Below, piece by piece: positions 1 through 8,113 of a DNA stretch of 52,111 bases. The stretch spans positions 1 to 52,111 of the forward strand of contig DIGA01000087.1 of NCBI GenBank assembly GCA_002419365.1, in the 5' to 3' direction. Source of the stretch: Mageeibacillus sp. UBA5734 (lineage in GTDB: Bacteria; Bacillota; Clostridia; Saccharofermentanales; UBA5734). The notes below the pieces were generated by a model. The model was given only the letters and a program-made list of their open reading frames with translations, was not told where the DNA came from and did no database searches. Position numbers and translations under genes: made by a program. Position 1 is the stretch's first letter. The number at the start of each line of letters is the position of its first letter.

Positions 1-17
1 CCCTTTTTCGGCACCCC

Positions 18-47
18 TTGACGCTTCCGCTTTTTCAGTTCTATACT
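18..47 (+). promoter_or_regulatory. Sigma-A-type promoter of the pflBA operon
   Basis: A -35 box TTGACG (18-23) and a -10 box TATACT (42-47) are separated by 18 bases. Transcription would begin near 54, just ahead of the ZTP aptamer, so the whole riboswitch lies in the leader. The spacing and match to consensus are good; no start site has been measured. Confidence 0.75.
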
Positions 48-54
48 GGGGCCA

Positions 55-147
55 GACGATCTGGAACTGGCGGAATACGGTGGGGTGCCACCGCGGTGGG
101 ATACCATCGGGGACCGGATCATGTATGTCTTGTCGACCGCCTGGGCA
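55..147 (+). ncRNA. ZTP riboswitch (pfl RNA motif) controlling pflBA
   Basis: The leader carries the conserved parts of the ZTP-sensing pfl motif. P1 can form between 58-64 and 114-120 (7 pairs, one wobble). The invariant ACTGGCG lies at 66-72, the GGGGA element at 109-113, and the 3' element CCGCCTGGGCA at 137-147. GGCG (69-72) can pair with CGCC (138-141) as the expected pseudoknot. Between ACTGGCG and GGGGA there are two near-identical hairpins in tandem (78-93 and 94-109, 13 of 16 positions equal) where one is usual. Known family role: ZTP accumulates when 10-formyl-THF is short and turns on folate and one-carbon genes. Placement directly before pyruvate formate-lyase, the gene that named the motif, supports the call. 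Confidence 0.88.
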
Positions 148-178
148 ATCTGTATTGGATTGGCCCAGGTTTTTTATT
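140..178 (+). terminator. Riboswitch expression-platform terminator
   Basis: CCTGGGC (140-146) pairs with GCCCAGG (163-169). AATC (147-150) with GATT (158-161) extends the stem across a one-base bulge, and TTTTTT follows at 170-175. The left arm is the ZTP aptamer's own 3' conserved sequence, so ligand binding and termination are mutually exclusive. This predicts an ON switch: ZTP bound means read-through into pflB. Confidence 0.85.
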
Positions 179-205
179 GGGCCGCTGCGTGGAGGTACCG
201 ATAAC

Positions 206-2437
206 ATGCAAGCAATTCATCAGGCATTCAAACCTGGCCGCTGGCTGGAGACGATTGATGTCGCGGATTTCATCCGCACCAACTACACCCCTTATGAAGG
301 CGACGAGTCGTTCCTCGCGCCAGCGACCGAGCGTACCCAGCTGCTCAACGCCAAGTACAACCGGCTGCGGGCGATCGAGCTCGAGCTGGGCGGTGTCCTG
401 GACATCGATACCACGACCGTCTCTTCCCTGACCAATTATCCGGCTGGATATCTCGACCGCGAGCTCGAGCTCATTGTCGGCCTGCAGACCGCCCGGCCCT
501 TAAAGCGCGGCGTCAATCCGTTTGGCGGTATCCGCATGGCCCAGAAGGCCTGCCAGGACTACGGTTACGAGCTATCCGAATCCGTGCTCGAGCATTTCCG
601 CTACCGCACCACCCACAACGACGGCGTTTTCCGCGTCTACACCCCTGAAATGAAAGCCGTACGCAAAACAGGGGTTTTGACCGGGCTGCCCGATGCCTAT
701 GGCCGCGGCCGGATCATCGGCGACTATCGCCGTGTCGCCCTGTATGGCGTTGACCGCCTGATTGAGGCGAAAGAGCAGGATAAACTTGCGCTCGGTCGAG
801 AGGATATGACCGAGGAAAACATTCGTCTCTCCGAGGAACTTTTCCGCCAGATCGATTTCCTGCATAAACTCAAGGAAATGGCCGCTCTTTATGGTTATGA
901 CATCGCGCAACCGGCGACAAACGCCCGCGAAGCCATCCAGTGGCTCTATTTTGCCTATCTGGCCGCAATCAAGGAACAAAACGGCGCCGCGATGTCACTT
1001 GGCCGGACGACGACCTTCATCGACATTTATATCGAATGCGACCTCCGCGCAGGCCGTCTGACTGAAGAAAAAGCCCAGGAGCTGGTTGACGACTTCATCC
1101 TCAAGCTACGCATGGCCCGCCAGCTGCGCACCGCCGAATACAATGAGCTGTTCGCAGGCGATCCGACCTGGGTGACCGAGTCGATCGGCGGCATGGGTGA
1201 GGACGGCCGGACGCTGGTCACCCGTACCGCCTACCGCTATCTGCACACCCTGAAAAACCTCGGCCCGGCACCGGAACCCAACCTGACCGTCCTGTGGTCG
1301 ACCCAGCTGCCCCCGGCCTTCCAGCGCTACTGCACCACCCTGTCGATCGAGACCGATTCGCTGCAATATGAAAACGACGACCTGATGCGGCCCCGCTATG
1401 GCGACGACTACGCAATCGCTTGCTGCGTCTCCGCCGGCCGGGTCGGCAAAGACATGCAATTCTTCGGGGCCCGCTGCAACATCGCCAAGGTCCTCCTGAT
1501 GGCTTTGAACGGCGGCCGCGACGAGGTCACCGGCGAGCAGGTCGGCCCGGTCCAGGAGCCGGTCGGTGACGGACCCCTGGACTACACCGATGTCATGGCC
1601 CGGTTCCATTTCTATCAAACCTGGATCGCCCGTCTCTACGTCAACACGATGAACGTCATCCATGCGATGCACGACAAATACGCTTACGAAAAAATCCAGA
1701 TGGCGCTGCATGACACCCAGGTCAACCGAGTGATGTCCTTCGGCATGGCGGGGCTCTCTGTAGCAGCCGACTCGCTGAGCGCAATCCAGTTTGCCCAGGT
1801 CACCCCCGTCCGGGATGACCGCGGCATCATCGTCGATTTCATCACCGAAGGCGACTTCCCCTGCTACGGCAATGACGACGACCGCGTCGACTCCATCGCC
1901 GCCGCCCTGTGCGAAAATTTCCTCGGCGAACTGAAAAAGACGCCCTGCTACCGAGGTGCCCAGCACACCCTGTCGATCCTGACCATCACATCCAATGTCG
2001 TTTACGGCAAAAAAACCGGCACGACGCCGGACGGTCGGCGCAAGGGCGAGCCCTTTGCTCCGGGAGCCAATCCGATGCACGGCCGGGAAAAAGAGGGTGC
2101 TCTGGCCGCGCTCAATGCCGTGGCCAAAATCCCCTATGATTGCTGCCGCGACGGCATTTCCTGCACCATGACCTTCACCCCGGCCGCTCTGGGCAAATCC
2201 ATGTCTGAGCAGGCTGTCAATCTTGTGGCCCTGCTCAATGGTTATTTCTCTCAGGAAGCCCATCACTTGAACGTCAATGTCCTGAGCCGTGCCACACTCG
2301 AGGATGCGATGCAAAATCCCGCCCTCTACCCCGATCTGACGATCCGGGTCTCAGGTTATGCGGTCCATTTCAACCGCCTCTCCCCCGAACAGCAGCAAGA
2401 AGTCCTGGATCGAACCTTCCATGACCGGCTGGGCTGA
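206..2437 (+). CDS. pflB: Formate C-acetyltransferase (pyruvate formate-lyase)
   Basis: A 743-residue cytoplasmic glycyl-radical enzyme that converts pyruvate and CoA to acetyl-CoA and formate under anaerobic conditions. The catalytic cysteine pair is C406-C407 in ACCVSAG. The radical-bearing glycine is G717 in RVSGYAVHF near the C-terminus. The length matches the family. The reading frame is open from base 80, but the ATG at 206 is chosen because GGAGG (191-195) sits ten bases upstream and homology begins here; the extra upstream codons lie within the riboswitch. pflA follows 26 bases downstream. Expression is probably governed by the ZTP riboswitch, linking formate production to 10-formyl-THF demand (inference from context). 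Sequence evidence for identity is very strong. Confidence 0.97.
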   Translation: MQAIHQAFKPGRWLETIDVADFIRTNYTPYEGDESFLAPATERTQLLNAKYNRLRAIELELGGVLDIDTTTVSSLTNYPAGYLDRELELIVGLQTARPLKRGVNPFGGIRMAQKACQDYGYELSESVLEHFRYRTTHNDGVFRVYTPEMKAVRKTGVLTGLPDAYGRGRIIGDYRRVALYGVDRLIEAKEQDKLALGREDMTEENIRLSEELFRQIDFLHKLKEMAALYGYDIAQPATNAREAIQWLYFAYLAAIKEQNGAAMSLGRTTTFIDIYIECDLRAGRLTEEKAQELVDDFILKLRMARQLRTAEYNELFAGDPTWVTESIGGMGEDGRTLVTRTAYRYLHTLKNLGPAPEPNLTVLWSTQLPPAFQRYCTTLSIETDSLQYENDDLMRPRYGDDYAIACCVSAGRVGKDMQFFGARCNIAKVLLMALNGGRDEVTGEQVGPVQEPVGDGPLDYTDVMARFHFYQTWIARLYVNTMNVIHAMHDKYAYEKIQMALHDTQVNRVMSFGMAGLSVAADSLSAIQFAQVTPVRDDRGIIVDFITEGDFPCYGNDDDRVDSIAAALCENFLGELKKTPCYRGAQHTLSILTITSNVVYGKKTGTTPDGRRKGEPFAPGANPMHGREKEGALAALNAVAKIPYDCCRDGISCTMTFTPAALGKSMSEQAVNLVALLNGYFSQEAHHLNVNVLSRATLEDAMQNPALYPDLTIRVSGYAVHFNRLSPEQQQEVLDRTFHDRLG

Positions 2438-2463
2438 GCAGCTCAGGTTCACCAGCTGACACA

Positions 2464-3249
2464 ATGACTGCCCGAGCTGCAAATTTGGCCGGCCACCTGC
2501 ATTCGTACGAGACGCTCGGCACCCTCGACGGACCTGGCCTGCGCCTGGTTGTTTTTCTCCAGGGCTGCCCGTTACGTTGCCTGTATTGCCACAACCCAGA
2601 CACCTGGGACATGGCTGCCGGTCGCTCCGTCACAGTCGAGGAGATCGTCACCAAAGCCCGGCGCATGCGGCCTTATTTCGGATCCACAGGCGGCGTGACG
2701 CTCTCCGGCGGCGAACCCTTGGCCCAGACGCATTTTACGCTGGCCCTGCTGCAGGCACTGAAAAACGAGAGCATCCATACCGTGATCGATACGAGCGGCA
2801 CCGCCGTTTTTTCGGCCAGTGAGCGTGCTCACGGCGACGACAAGCGCGTGTTAACCGCAATTCTGGCTGCTACCGACCTGGTCCTGCTTGACATCAAAGC
2901 GCCTTTGGCAGCTGGATTTCAGGCGTTGACCAGCTGCTCAATGGCTGGACTTGAGCAGTTCCTCGAGCTGGCCAATGCCCGCCGGCAGACTGTCTGGATC
3001 CGCCAGGTCATTGTACCGGGCCTGAATGACACAGCAGAAGATGTTGCAGAATTTGGCCAATTTCTCCAGCGTTATCCTCAATTGCAGATTGAGAAAATCG
3101 AGCTACTCCCCTACCATACGTTAGGAGTCAGCAAATATGGACAGCTGGGAATCCCCTACCCCCTGCCAGGGGTTGGCGCTTTGCCCGCTGACAAGCTCGC
3201 TGAATTGCAACACGTGGTTGATCAGTGGACATGCACCGGGAACCGCTGA
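2464..3249 (+). CDS. pflA: Pyruvate formate-lyase activating enzyme (radical SAM)
   Basis: A 261-residue radical SAM enzyme that abstracts hydrogen from the Pfl glycine to make the active glycyl radical. The cluster motif CxxxCxxC is C35, C39, C42 in GCPLRCLYCHNPDTW, followed by the SAM-contacting GGV/SGGEPL segment around residues 79-87. The N-terminal stretch ending in TLDGPGLR is typical of PflA. The ATG has only a weak Shine-Dalgarno sequence, so translation may be helped by coupling to pflB 26 bases upstream. It should be cotranscribed with pflB from the ZTP-controlled promoter. No terminator with a T-run is visible between its stop and the convergent bioY. Confidence 0.96.
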   Translation: MTARAANLAGHLHSYETLGTLDGPGLRLVVFLQGCPLRCLYCHNPDTWDMAAGRSVTVEEIVTKARRMRPYFGSTGGVTLSGGEPLAQTHFTLALLQALKNESIHTVIDTSGTAVFSASERAHGDDKRVLTAILAATDLVLLDIKAPLAAGFQALTSCSMAGLEQFLELANARRQTVWIRQVIVPGLNDTAEDVAEFGQFLQRYPQLQIEKIELLPYHTLGVSKYGQLGIPYPLPGVGALPADKLAELQHVVDQWTCTGNR

Positions 3250-3290
3250 GTATCCGATATTTTGAGCCTTGGATTCCTTCTGTGCGGTTT

Positions 3291-3851
3291 TCAGCTGCGC
3301 AACGAAGGGATCCGGCGCAGGCGCGGACCGAGCAAGGCCGCCAGGACGCAATAGATGCTGTCGTTGACCAGAAACGGGATCATGCCGACCTGGATCGTTT
3401 TAAGAAAGGTCATGTCTTTGCCCACATACAGGTTCATGACCATGAATAAATAAGCCACCCCGATCGCGTAGACCAGCGCCAAGGCCAGGAAATTGAACGG
3501 TACGATGGTCCATGGTTTCAGACCAGTCCGCTGTGGATCCAACCGGTCAACCGCCAGGCCAACCAGACCAGCGCCCAACGCCATGCCGATCAGATAGCCA
3601 AAGGTCGGCTCGAGCACATAGGCCAGGCCACCACCTTTGGCAAAAACCGGCAGACCGACCAGTCCCATCATCAGGTAAAGTCCTTGCGCCAGCAATGCCC
3701 GCCGCGCCCCGAGGACGATCCCCGTCAACAGACTGATGATGAACTGGAAGGTGAAAGGGATGGCCAGGATTGGGAGGGACACCTTGGCCCCGATGATCGA
3801 AAGCACAGCAAATAATGAGACCACTGTCATGTCTCGTGTCGACAATTTCAT
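3291..3851 (-). CDS. bioY: Biotin transporter S component BioY
   Basis: A 186-residue membrane protein of the BioY family, the biotin-binding S component of ECF transporters. About six hydrophobic segments can be read, starting with TVVSLFAVLSIIGAKV. The loop RALLAQGLYLMMGLVGLPVFA with GGLAYVLEPTFGYLIG is the conserved BioY substrate region. AGGAG lies five bases before the ATG. No ECF ATPase or T component is adjacent; the ecfT and fused ecfA genes at 18-21 kb could supply the module, as in group II ECF systems. birA lies about 1.2 kb away on the same strand. A BirA operator was looked for upstream and not recognised. The final residues run into the spacer shared with convergent pflA. Confidence 0.94.
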   Translation of the reverse strand: MKLSTRDMTVVSLFAVLSIIGAKVSLPILAIPFTFQFIISLLTGIVLGARRALLAQGLYLMMGLVGLPVFAKGGGLAYVLEPTFGYLIGMALGAGLVGLAVDRLDPQRTGLKPWTIVPFNFLALALVYAIGVAYLFMVMNLYVGKDMTFLKTIQVGMIPFLVNDSIYCVLAALLGPRLRRIPSLRS

Positions 3852-3902
3852 GGCAATCTCCTCATGATAGATTTTGATTAAATGGACAGTGTCCTGTGCG
3901 TG

Positions 3903-4907
3903 CTAGAAATGATGCTCTGGCACCGCGAAGACAACTTGGTTCCGGCCTTTGGCCTTGGCCGAGTACAGGCATTGATCCGCTTTGTCGATCAGCGTTTCCA
4001 GCGTATCCTGACGATCGAAACCGGCTACGCCGATGCTGACTGTCACCTGGCGGTCATCCAGGATCGTACTGGCGGCGACTTTCAGGCGCATGCGTTCAAA
4101 TACCCCGATGGCTTGCTCCAAAGCAGTGTTGGGCAGGATGACGAGAAACTCCTCGCCCCCATAGCGGCCAACACTGTCAGCCCCCCGGATCGAATGGCGC
4201 AACGTGTCAGCCACCGATTTGAGAACCTCATCTCCGGTCAGATGGCCATACGTGTCATTGACTTGTTTGAAAAAATCGATGTCGACCATGGCAACGGTCA
4301 AGTTCATCTCGGAATCTTTGACTTGCTCGAGTCTGTATGTCAATTCGTCCAGAATGGCTTTCCGGTTCTTGACCAGGGTCAAGGCATCTGTCTGGGCTTG
4401 CATCTGGGTTTTTTCCAGCTCACTGAGAAGATTTTCCTCGCGTGCTTTCTTATCCGTAATATCAAAGACAATGCCAGCGGCCAGGATCGCCCGTCCCTGT
4501 TCGTCCCGCTGAGTCACACGGCCGCGGTCTTGAAACCATTTCCAGTGACCTGACTTGTCCTGGATCCGGTATTCGCACTCGTAAATTTCCGACTGGCCAG
4601 ACAATGCATCATACATGGCCTGCATCATCGGATCGTAATCGTCCGGATGCACCTTTTCGGTAAAAAAGGTGTAATGAACCTTCTCAGGCAATTCATCCAT
4701 CGAAAAACCCAGGACTTGGACTTTCAGCGGATTGAACAGGACACGACCCGTCGTGAAATTCAGGTACCAATGGCCAAGATTGCCCGACCAGGCGAATTCA
4801 AACCGAGTTTCACGCTCTTTTTCCGTGAGCAGTTCCTTGTTGAACGCATACAGCTCCTTGGCGAGTTCTCGGACTTCTTCACAAGAAAGTTGATCGATCA
4901 GATGCAT
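3903..4907 (-). CDS. PAS-GGDEF diguanylate cyclase
   Basis: A 334-residue soluble protein predicted to make cyclic di-GMP from GTP. A short N-terminal helix is followed by a PAS_3-type sensor domain (about 35-155, ending in the typical VFDITDKKAREE), a linker helix and a GGDEF domain (about 170-334). The active-site motif is GGEEF at 250-254. An RGAD inhibition site at 241-244, five residues before it, predicts product feedback. The frame is open to 4952, but the ATG at 4907 has GGAGG seven bases upstream and a promoter just before it. It sits between bioY and birA on the same strand but has its own promoter, so a role in biotin is not implied. The PAS ligand cannot be told from sequence. Confidence 0.93.
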   Translation of the reverse strand: MHLIDQLSCEEVRELAKELYAFNKELLTEKERETRFEFAWSGNLGHWYLNFTTGRVLFNPLKVQVLGFSMDELPEKVHYTFFTEKVHPDDYDPMMQAMYDALSGQSEIYECEYRIQDKSGHWKWFQDRGRVTQRDEQGRAILAAGIVFDITDKKAREENLLSELEKTQMQAQTDALTLVKNRKAILDELTYRLEQVKDSEMNLTVAMVDIDFFKQVNDTYGHLTGDEVLKSVADTLRHSIRGADSVGRYGGEEFLVILPNTALEQAIGVFERMRLKVAASTILDDRQVTVSIGVAGFDRQDTLETLIDKADQCLYSAKAKGRNQVVFAVPEHHF

Positions 4908-4933
4908 GCACGGTCCTCCGGTGGACGTATTGT

Positions 4934-4962
4934 AGTATGGCTCAAAAAACACTGTTTGTCAA
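4934..4962 (-). promoter_or_regulatory. Promoter of the diguanylate cyclase gene
   Basis: Read on the minus strand, a perfect -35 TTGACA (4962-4957) and a -10 CATACT (4939-4934) are separated by 17 bases. The predicted start near 4927 leaves a leader of about 20 bases to the GGAGG site. The surrounding stretch 4940-4990 is AT-rich compared with the coding sequence. Confidence 0.75.
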
Positions 4963-5016
4963 TGTGATTTAATTTTAAGTTTACTAACTTGGTGGTGCGG
5001 TTTATTCTGACCGGGG

Positions 5017-6078
5017 TTATGCTCCATGATAACCCAACAAGCCCCGTACAGAAACATCACCAGCGGAAACCTGGATCAACGCCCCATCAGATCTACGCAC
5101 CAGCAAATCACCCCCAGGGGCAAGTTGCTCAGCCACGCCTGACCAGATGTCGCCAGAGGCGGCATGAACTTCAACCGGCCTGCCCAAGGTCGCACAGATG
5201 GTCCGATAATCCATGAGCCAGGACGCTTGTCCAGAGTCGTTGCCAGGGTCCGGCGAATCGGCCAAAAACTGCGGCCAGCGGCAGTCCCATTCGGCCAGCA
5301 CGGCTGTCAAAAGATCGATCCTGTTCAGGTTCCGGTGCTGTTCCAAAGGCCCGCCCGCTTGCAACGCCAAATCCAGGGAAGTCGCCATAGCCTGCAAGTC
5401 CTCCGGAAAATCCAGCGTATGCACATTGATGCCGATGCCGACCACGACTGCTGCCACCTGGTTTTCCTCGACCAGCATTTCGGTCAGGATGCCGCCGACT
5501 TTCCGGCCCTCCGGTAAAATCACCAGGTCATTGGGCCATTTGAGCTGGATCTCGAGGCCCGTCAGGTCGCGCAGAGCAGTCGCTGCGCACAGGCCCGCAA
5601 AGAGCGTGACTGGTGCCAACCGTTCCGGGGGCAAGTCAGGCTTGAGCAGCAGGGAAAACCACAACCCCTCCCCGGCTGCAGAACGCCAGCTTTTGCCCCG
5701 GCGACCGCGGCCAGCGGTCTGTTCCTCTGCCACATAGACCGATCCCGTCGGGTCCTTTGCGTCCGCACCGCGGCGAGCGACGAGGTTGGTGGAATCAACA
5801 CTGGCAAATGCATGCGCCACCGGGGAGATGGCCTGCCAGTGTTGTCTGGCAAAGGCAGCGTTCAGGAGAGGCTCCAGCATCAGGTCGGGCAAAAAGGCCA
5901 GCCGATAGCCGTGGTGCTTGACGCTATCGATCGGCAAGCCAGATACCGTCAGGTTCTGGATCGACTTGGACACCGCCATCCGGCTGACACCCAGGTCCTG
6001 AGCCAACTTGGCACCCGAGACAAAATCCTGTCCGGACAAATACGCAATGGCGAGCTGCTTGAGAATTTCGTTTTTCAT
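5017..6078 (-). CDS. birA: Bifunctional biotin--protein ligase / biotin operon repressor
   Basis: A 353-residue protein that makes biotinyl-AMP, biotinylates carrier proteins and, in this two-domain form, represses biotin genes. Residues 1-65 form a winged helix (LAQDLGVSRMAVSKSIQNL is the recognition segment). The ligase domain follows, with the biotinyl-AMP loop GRGRRGKSW and the motif KWPNDLVI. A C-terminal SH3-like segment completes it. The frame is open to 6252; ATG codons at 6087 and 6078 both fit, and 6078 is preferred because families usually start near MKNEILKQL, although no strong Shine-Dalgarno site is seen for either. The most likely target is bioY, 1.2 kb downstream; this is inference. 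Confidence 0.93.
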   Translation of the reverse strand: MKNEILKQLAIAYLSGQDFVSGAKLAQDLGVSRMAVSKSIQNLTVSGLPIDSVKHHGYRLAFLPDLMLEPLLNAAFARQHWQAISPVAHAFASVDSTNLVARRGADAKDPTGSVYVAEEQTAGRGRRGKSWRSAAGEGLWFSLLLKPDLPPERLAPVTLFAGLCAATALRDLTGLEIQLKWPNDLVILPEGRKVGGILTEMLVEENQVAAVVVGIGINVHTLDFPEDLQAMATSLDLALQAGGPLEQHRNLNRIDLLTAVLAEWDCRWPQFLADSPDPGNDSGQASWLMDYRTICATLGRPVEVHAASGDIWSGVAEQLAPGGDLLVRRSDGALIQVSAGDVSVRGLLGYHGA

Positions 6079-6428
6079 GGATTCCATCTTACCATGCGGC
6101 CGTTGCCAGGGCGAGGGGCGTGTGGGAACGCCATTTTCGTAGCCATGGCTATTGACTCGGAAACGTTTATGGTCCATCATAACAGCAGGATTTTGACAAA
6201 TCCGATTGGATTTTCCGGATTGGCGCCCAGCCATCCCGGCGAATCGATTCACAACTCGAAACCTGATGCTGCAAGGACCGCGCTGCTACGATGCCGCAGG
6301 TACTTCAGGCAGAAGGGGACGCACATCGAAAACAGGGCATACGGGGCCCTTTTTGCTTTGGCGTCTGATCATCACGCTGGAGCAGAAAGGGCTTTTTTGA
6401 CGCCAGCCAGGTAACAGGAGGTCGAGCC
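6079..6428 (+). promoter_or_regulatory. Divergent birA / hyd intergenic region with terminator-like hairpin
   Basis: This 350-base stretch separates birA (minus) from the hydrogenase maturation genes (plus). Two good plus-strand -35-like sites (TTGACT 6152-6157; TTGACA 6193-6198) lack a convincing -10 partner. AGGGC (6334-6338) pairs with GCCCT (6346-6350) and is followed by a T-run to 6354. Further on, TGGCGTC (6359-6365) pairs with GACGCCA (6399-6405). A terminator-like structure inside a 5' leader suggests attenuation, but no known riboswitch aptamer was recognised upstream of it. Confidence 0.4.
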
Positions 6429-6680
6429 GTGAATCGCATCGCCGTCATCAGTGCCATTTTGGAAAATCCGGGATCCAGCCAGCATCTGTTCAATGATGTG
6501 GTGTCTGCCTACCACGACATCGTGCGTGGGCGGATGGGGATCCCTTTTGACGAACATCAGATGGCCGTGATCAGCCTGACCCTCGTCGGTCCGGTTGACC
6601 GCATCAACAGCCTGACGGGCAAATTGGGGTCGATCCCCGGCGTCCAGGTCAAAGCCGCCATATCCCGTAAATCCGTTTGA
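6429..6680 (+). CDS. TM1266-family iron-only hydrogenase system regulator
   Basis: An 83-residue ACT-like/NikR-C-like domain protein of the TM1266 family, which is found next to [FeFe]-hydrogenase maturation genes. The beta-alpha-beta pattern can be read: RIAVISAILE, the helix SSQHLFNDVVSAYHDIV, then MAVISLTLVGP and the closing GVQVKAA. It begins with GTG, with AGGAGG eight bases before it. hydG follows 17 bases downstream in the same direction, and hydE overlaps hydG. The family is usually called a regulator because of its ACT-like fold; its ligand and exact action are not established. There is no DNA-binding domain in the sequence. Confidence 0.85.
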   Translation: MNRIAVISAILENPGSSQHLFNDVVSAYHDIVRGRMGIPFDEHQMAVISLTLVGPVDRINSLTGKLGSIPGVQVKAAISRKSV

Positions 6681-6697
6681 TTTGAAAGAGGAGTACC

Positions 6698-8113
6698 ATG
6701 CCCGTCGAGGAAACCAGAAAACAGACCGTCAGCTTCATTGATCCAGCGTACATCCGCCAGACCCTGTCCGAGGCGGGAAACGCCAGCGAACAGGAAATCA
6801 ACCGCATTTTCGAGAAGGCCGCTTCTTTTGCCGGCCTGACCCACCATGAGGTTGCCGTGCTGCTGAAATTGACCAAGCCCGAGCATCTGGAGCGGCTGTT
6901 CCACATCGCCCGCAAGATCAAGGAAGCCATCTACGGCCAGCGCATCGTCATTTTTGCGCCGCTTTATGTCAGCGACCATTGTGTCAACGAATGCCGCTAT
7001 TGCGGCTATCAGTGCGGCAATGAATTCAACCGCCGCCAGCTGTCCCAGGACGAGGTTCGCACCGAGGCTGAGGCCATCATCCGGCTTGGCCACAAGCGCA
7101 TTGCCCTGGAGGCCGGAGAAGACGACGAAAAATGTGACATCAACTACATCCTCGACTGCGTCAAGACCGTCTATGACACCAAAGTGGACAAAGGCGAAAT
7201 CCGCCGCATCAATGTCAACATCGCTGCGACCACGGTTGAGAACTACGAGAAGCTCAAGGCCGCTAATATCGGCACCTACATCTTGTTCCAGGAATCGTAC
7301 GATCCTGAGGTCTACGCCTATTATCATCCGGCTGGTCCCAAAAGCGACTATGCCTGGCACACCACTGCATTCGACCGCGCCCAGCAGGGTGGCATCGACG
7401 ATGTTGGCGGCGGCGTGCTGTTCGGCCTCGGCGACCCGCTGTTCGAGACCCTGGCCCTGATGCTGCACAACGAACATCTCGAAAAAACCTGGAAAGTCGG
7501 TTTCCATACCATTTCAGCACCGCGCATCCGCCCCGCCAAAGGCACGGAAAACCAGACCTACCCCTACGCCATCGATGATGAGCTGTTCAAAAAGCTGGTG
7601 GCGATCATCCGTGTTGCGGTCCCCTACACAGGGATCATCATTTCCACACGTGAATCAGCCAACATGCGCAAGGACCTGATCGACTGCGGCATCACCCAGA
7701 TGAGTGCTGAATCCGCTGTCGGTGTCGGTGGGTATGCCGTCAACAAGATCAAGAAAAAGTCGGCAGCGATCCAGTTTGCACTCAGCGATGAACGCAGTGC
7801 TGGAGAAATCATCGGCTGGATGATCAGCGAAGGCCTCATCCCCAGTTATTGCACGGCCTGCTACCGGATGAGCCGGACGGGCGACCGTTTCATGCAGCTA
7901 GCCAAGAGCGGCCAGATCAAAAACGTCTGCCAGCCCAATGCCCTGGCAACGCTGGCCGAGTACCTGCTCGACTATGGCAGCAGCGAATTGCAGGACCAGG
8001 GATTTGACCTGATCGAGAAGGAAATGGGAAAAATCACCCGCCCGGATATCCAGGAGCTGACCAAAAAGAACATCGCCAAGATCAAGCAAGGGGAGCGGGA
8101 CAAATACCTATGA
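6698..8113 (+). CDS. hydG: [FeFe]-hydrogenase H-cluster maturase HydG (tyrosine lyase)
   Basis: A 471-residue radical SAM enzyme that cleaves tyrosine to p-cresol and dehydroglycine, giving the CO and CN ligands of the hydrogenase H-cluster. The SAM cluster motif CxxxCxxC is C95, C99, C102 in CVNECRYCGYQC. The auxiliary cluster motif CX2CX22C near the C-terminus is intact (SYCTACYRM ... IKNVC). Both motifs together separate HydG from the related thiamine enzyme ThiH. GAGGAG precedes the ATG. The last four bases overlap the start of hydE (ATGA), indicating translational coupling. hydF and a hydrogenase structural gene are not in the window. Confidence 0.97.
   Translation: MPVEETRKQTVSFIDPAYIRQTLSEAGNASEQEINRIFEKAASFAGLTHHEVAVLLKLTKPEHLERLFHIARKIKEAIYGQRIVIFAPLYVSDHCVNECRYCGYQCGNEFNRRQLSQDEVRTEAEAIIRLGHKRIALEAGEDDEKCDINYILDCVKTVYDTKVDKGEIRRINVNIAATTVENYEKLKAANIGTYILFQESYDPEVYAYYHPAGPKSDYAWHTTAFDRAQQGGIDDVGGGVLFGLGDPLFETLALMLHNEHLEKTWKVGFHTISAPRIRPAKGTENQTYPYAIDDELFKKLVAIIRVAVPYTGIIISTRESANMRKDLIDCGITQMSAESAVGVGGYAVNKIKKKSAAIQFALSDERSAGEIIGWMISEGLIPSYCTACYRMSRTGDRFMQLAKSGQIKNVCQPNALATLAEYLLDYGSSELQDQGFDLIEKEMGKITRPDIQELTKKNIAKIKQGERDKYL

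Noticed and set aside
78..95. T-box-like sequence (GGTGCCACCGCG) in the pfl leader
   Set aside because: It resembles the T-box antiterminator core, but no specifier stem is present and the downstream gene is not an aminoacyl-tRNA synthetase or amino-acid gene. All ZTP elements are present and the stretch is explained by the tandem hairpins.
80..205. N-terminal extension of pyruvate formate-lyase from an upstream ATG
   Set aside because: This stretch overlaps the riboswitch and its terminator, lacks homology, and a good ribosome site marks the ATG at 206.
1106..2314. 402-codon open frame antisense to pflB
   Set aside because: A mirror of GC-rich codon usage in a highly conserved gene; no ribosome site or family match.
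6317..6350. Resemblance to part of a cyclic-di-GMP-I riboswitch (GGGACGCA, GGGC) before the hyd genes
   Set aside because: The order and spacing of elements do not match the aptamer, and the second half with its tetraloop receptor is missing.
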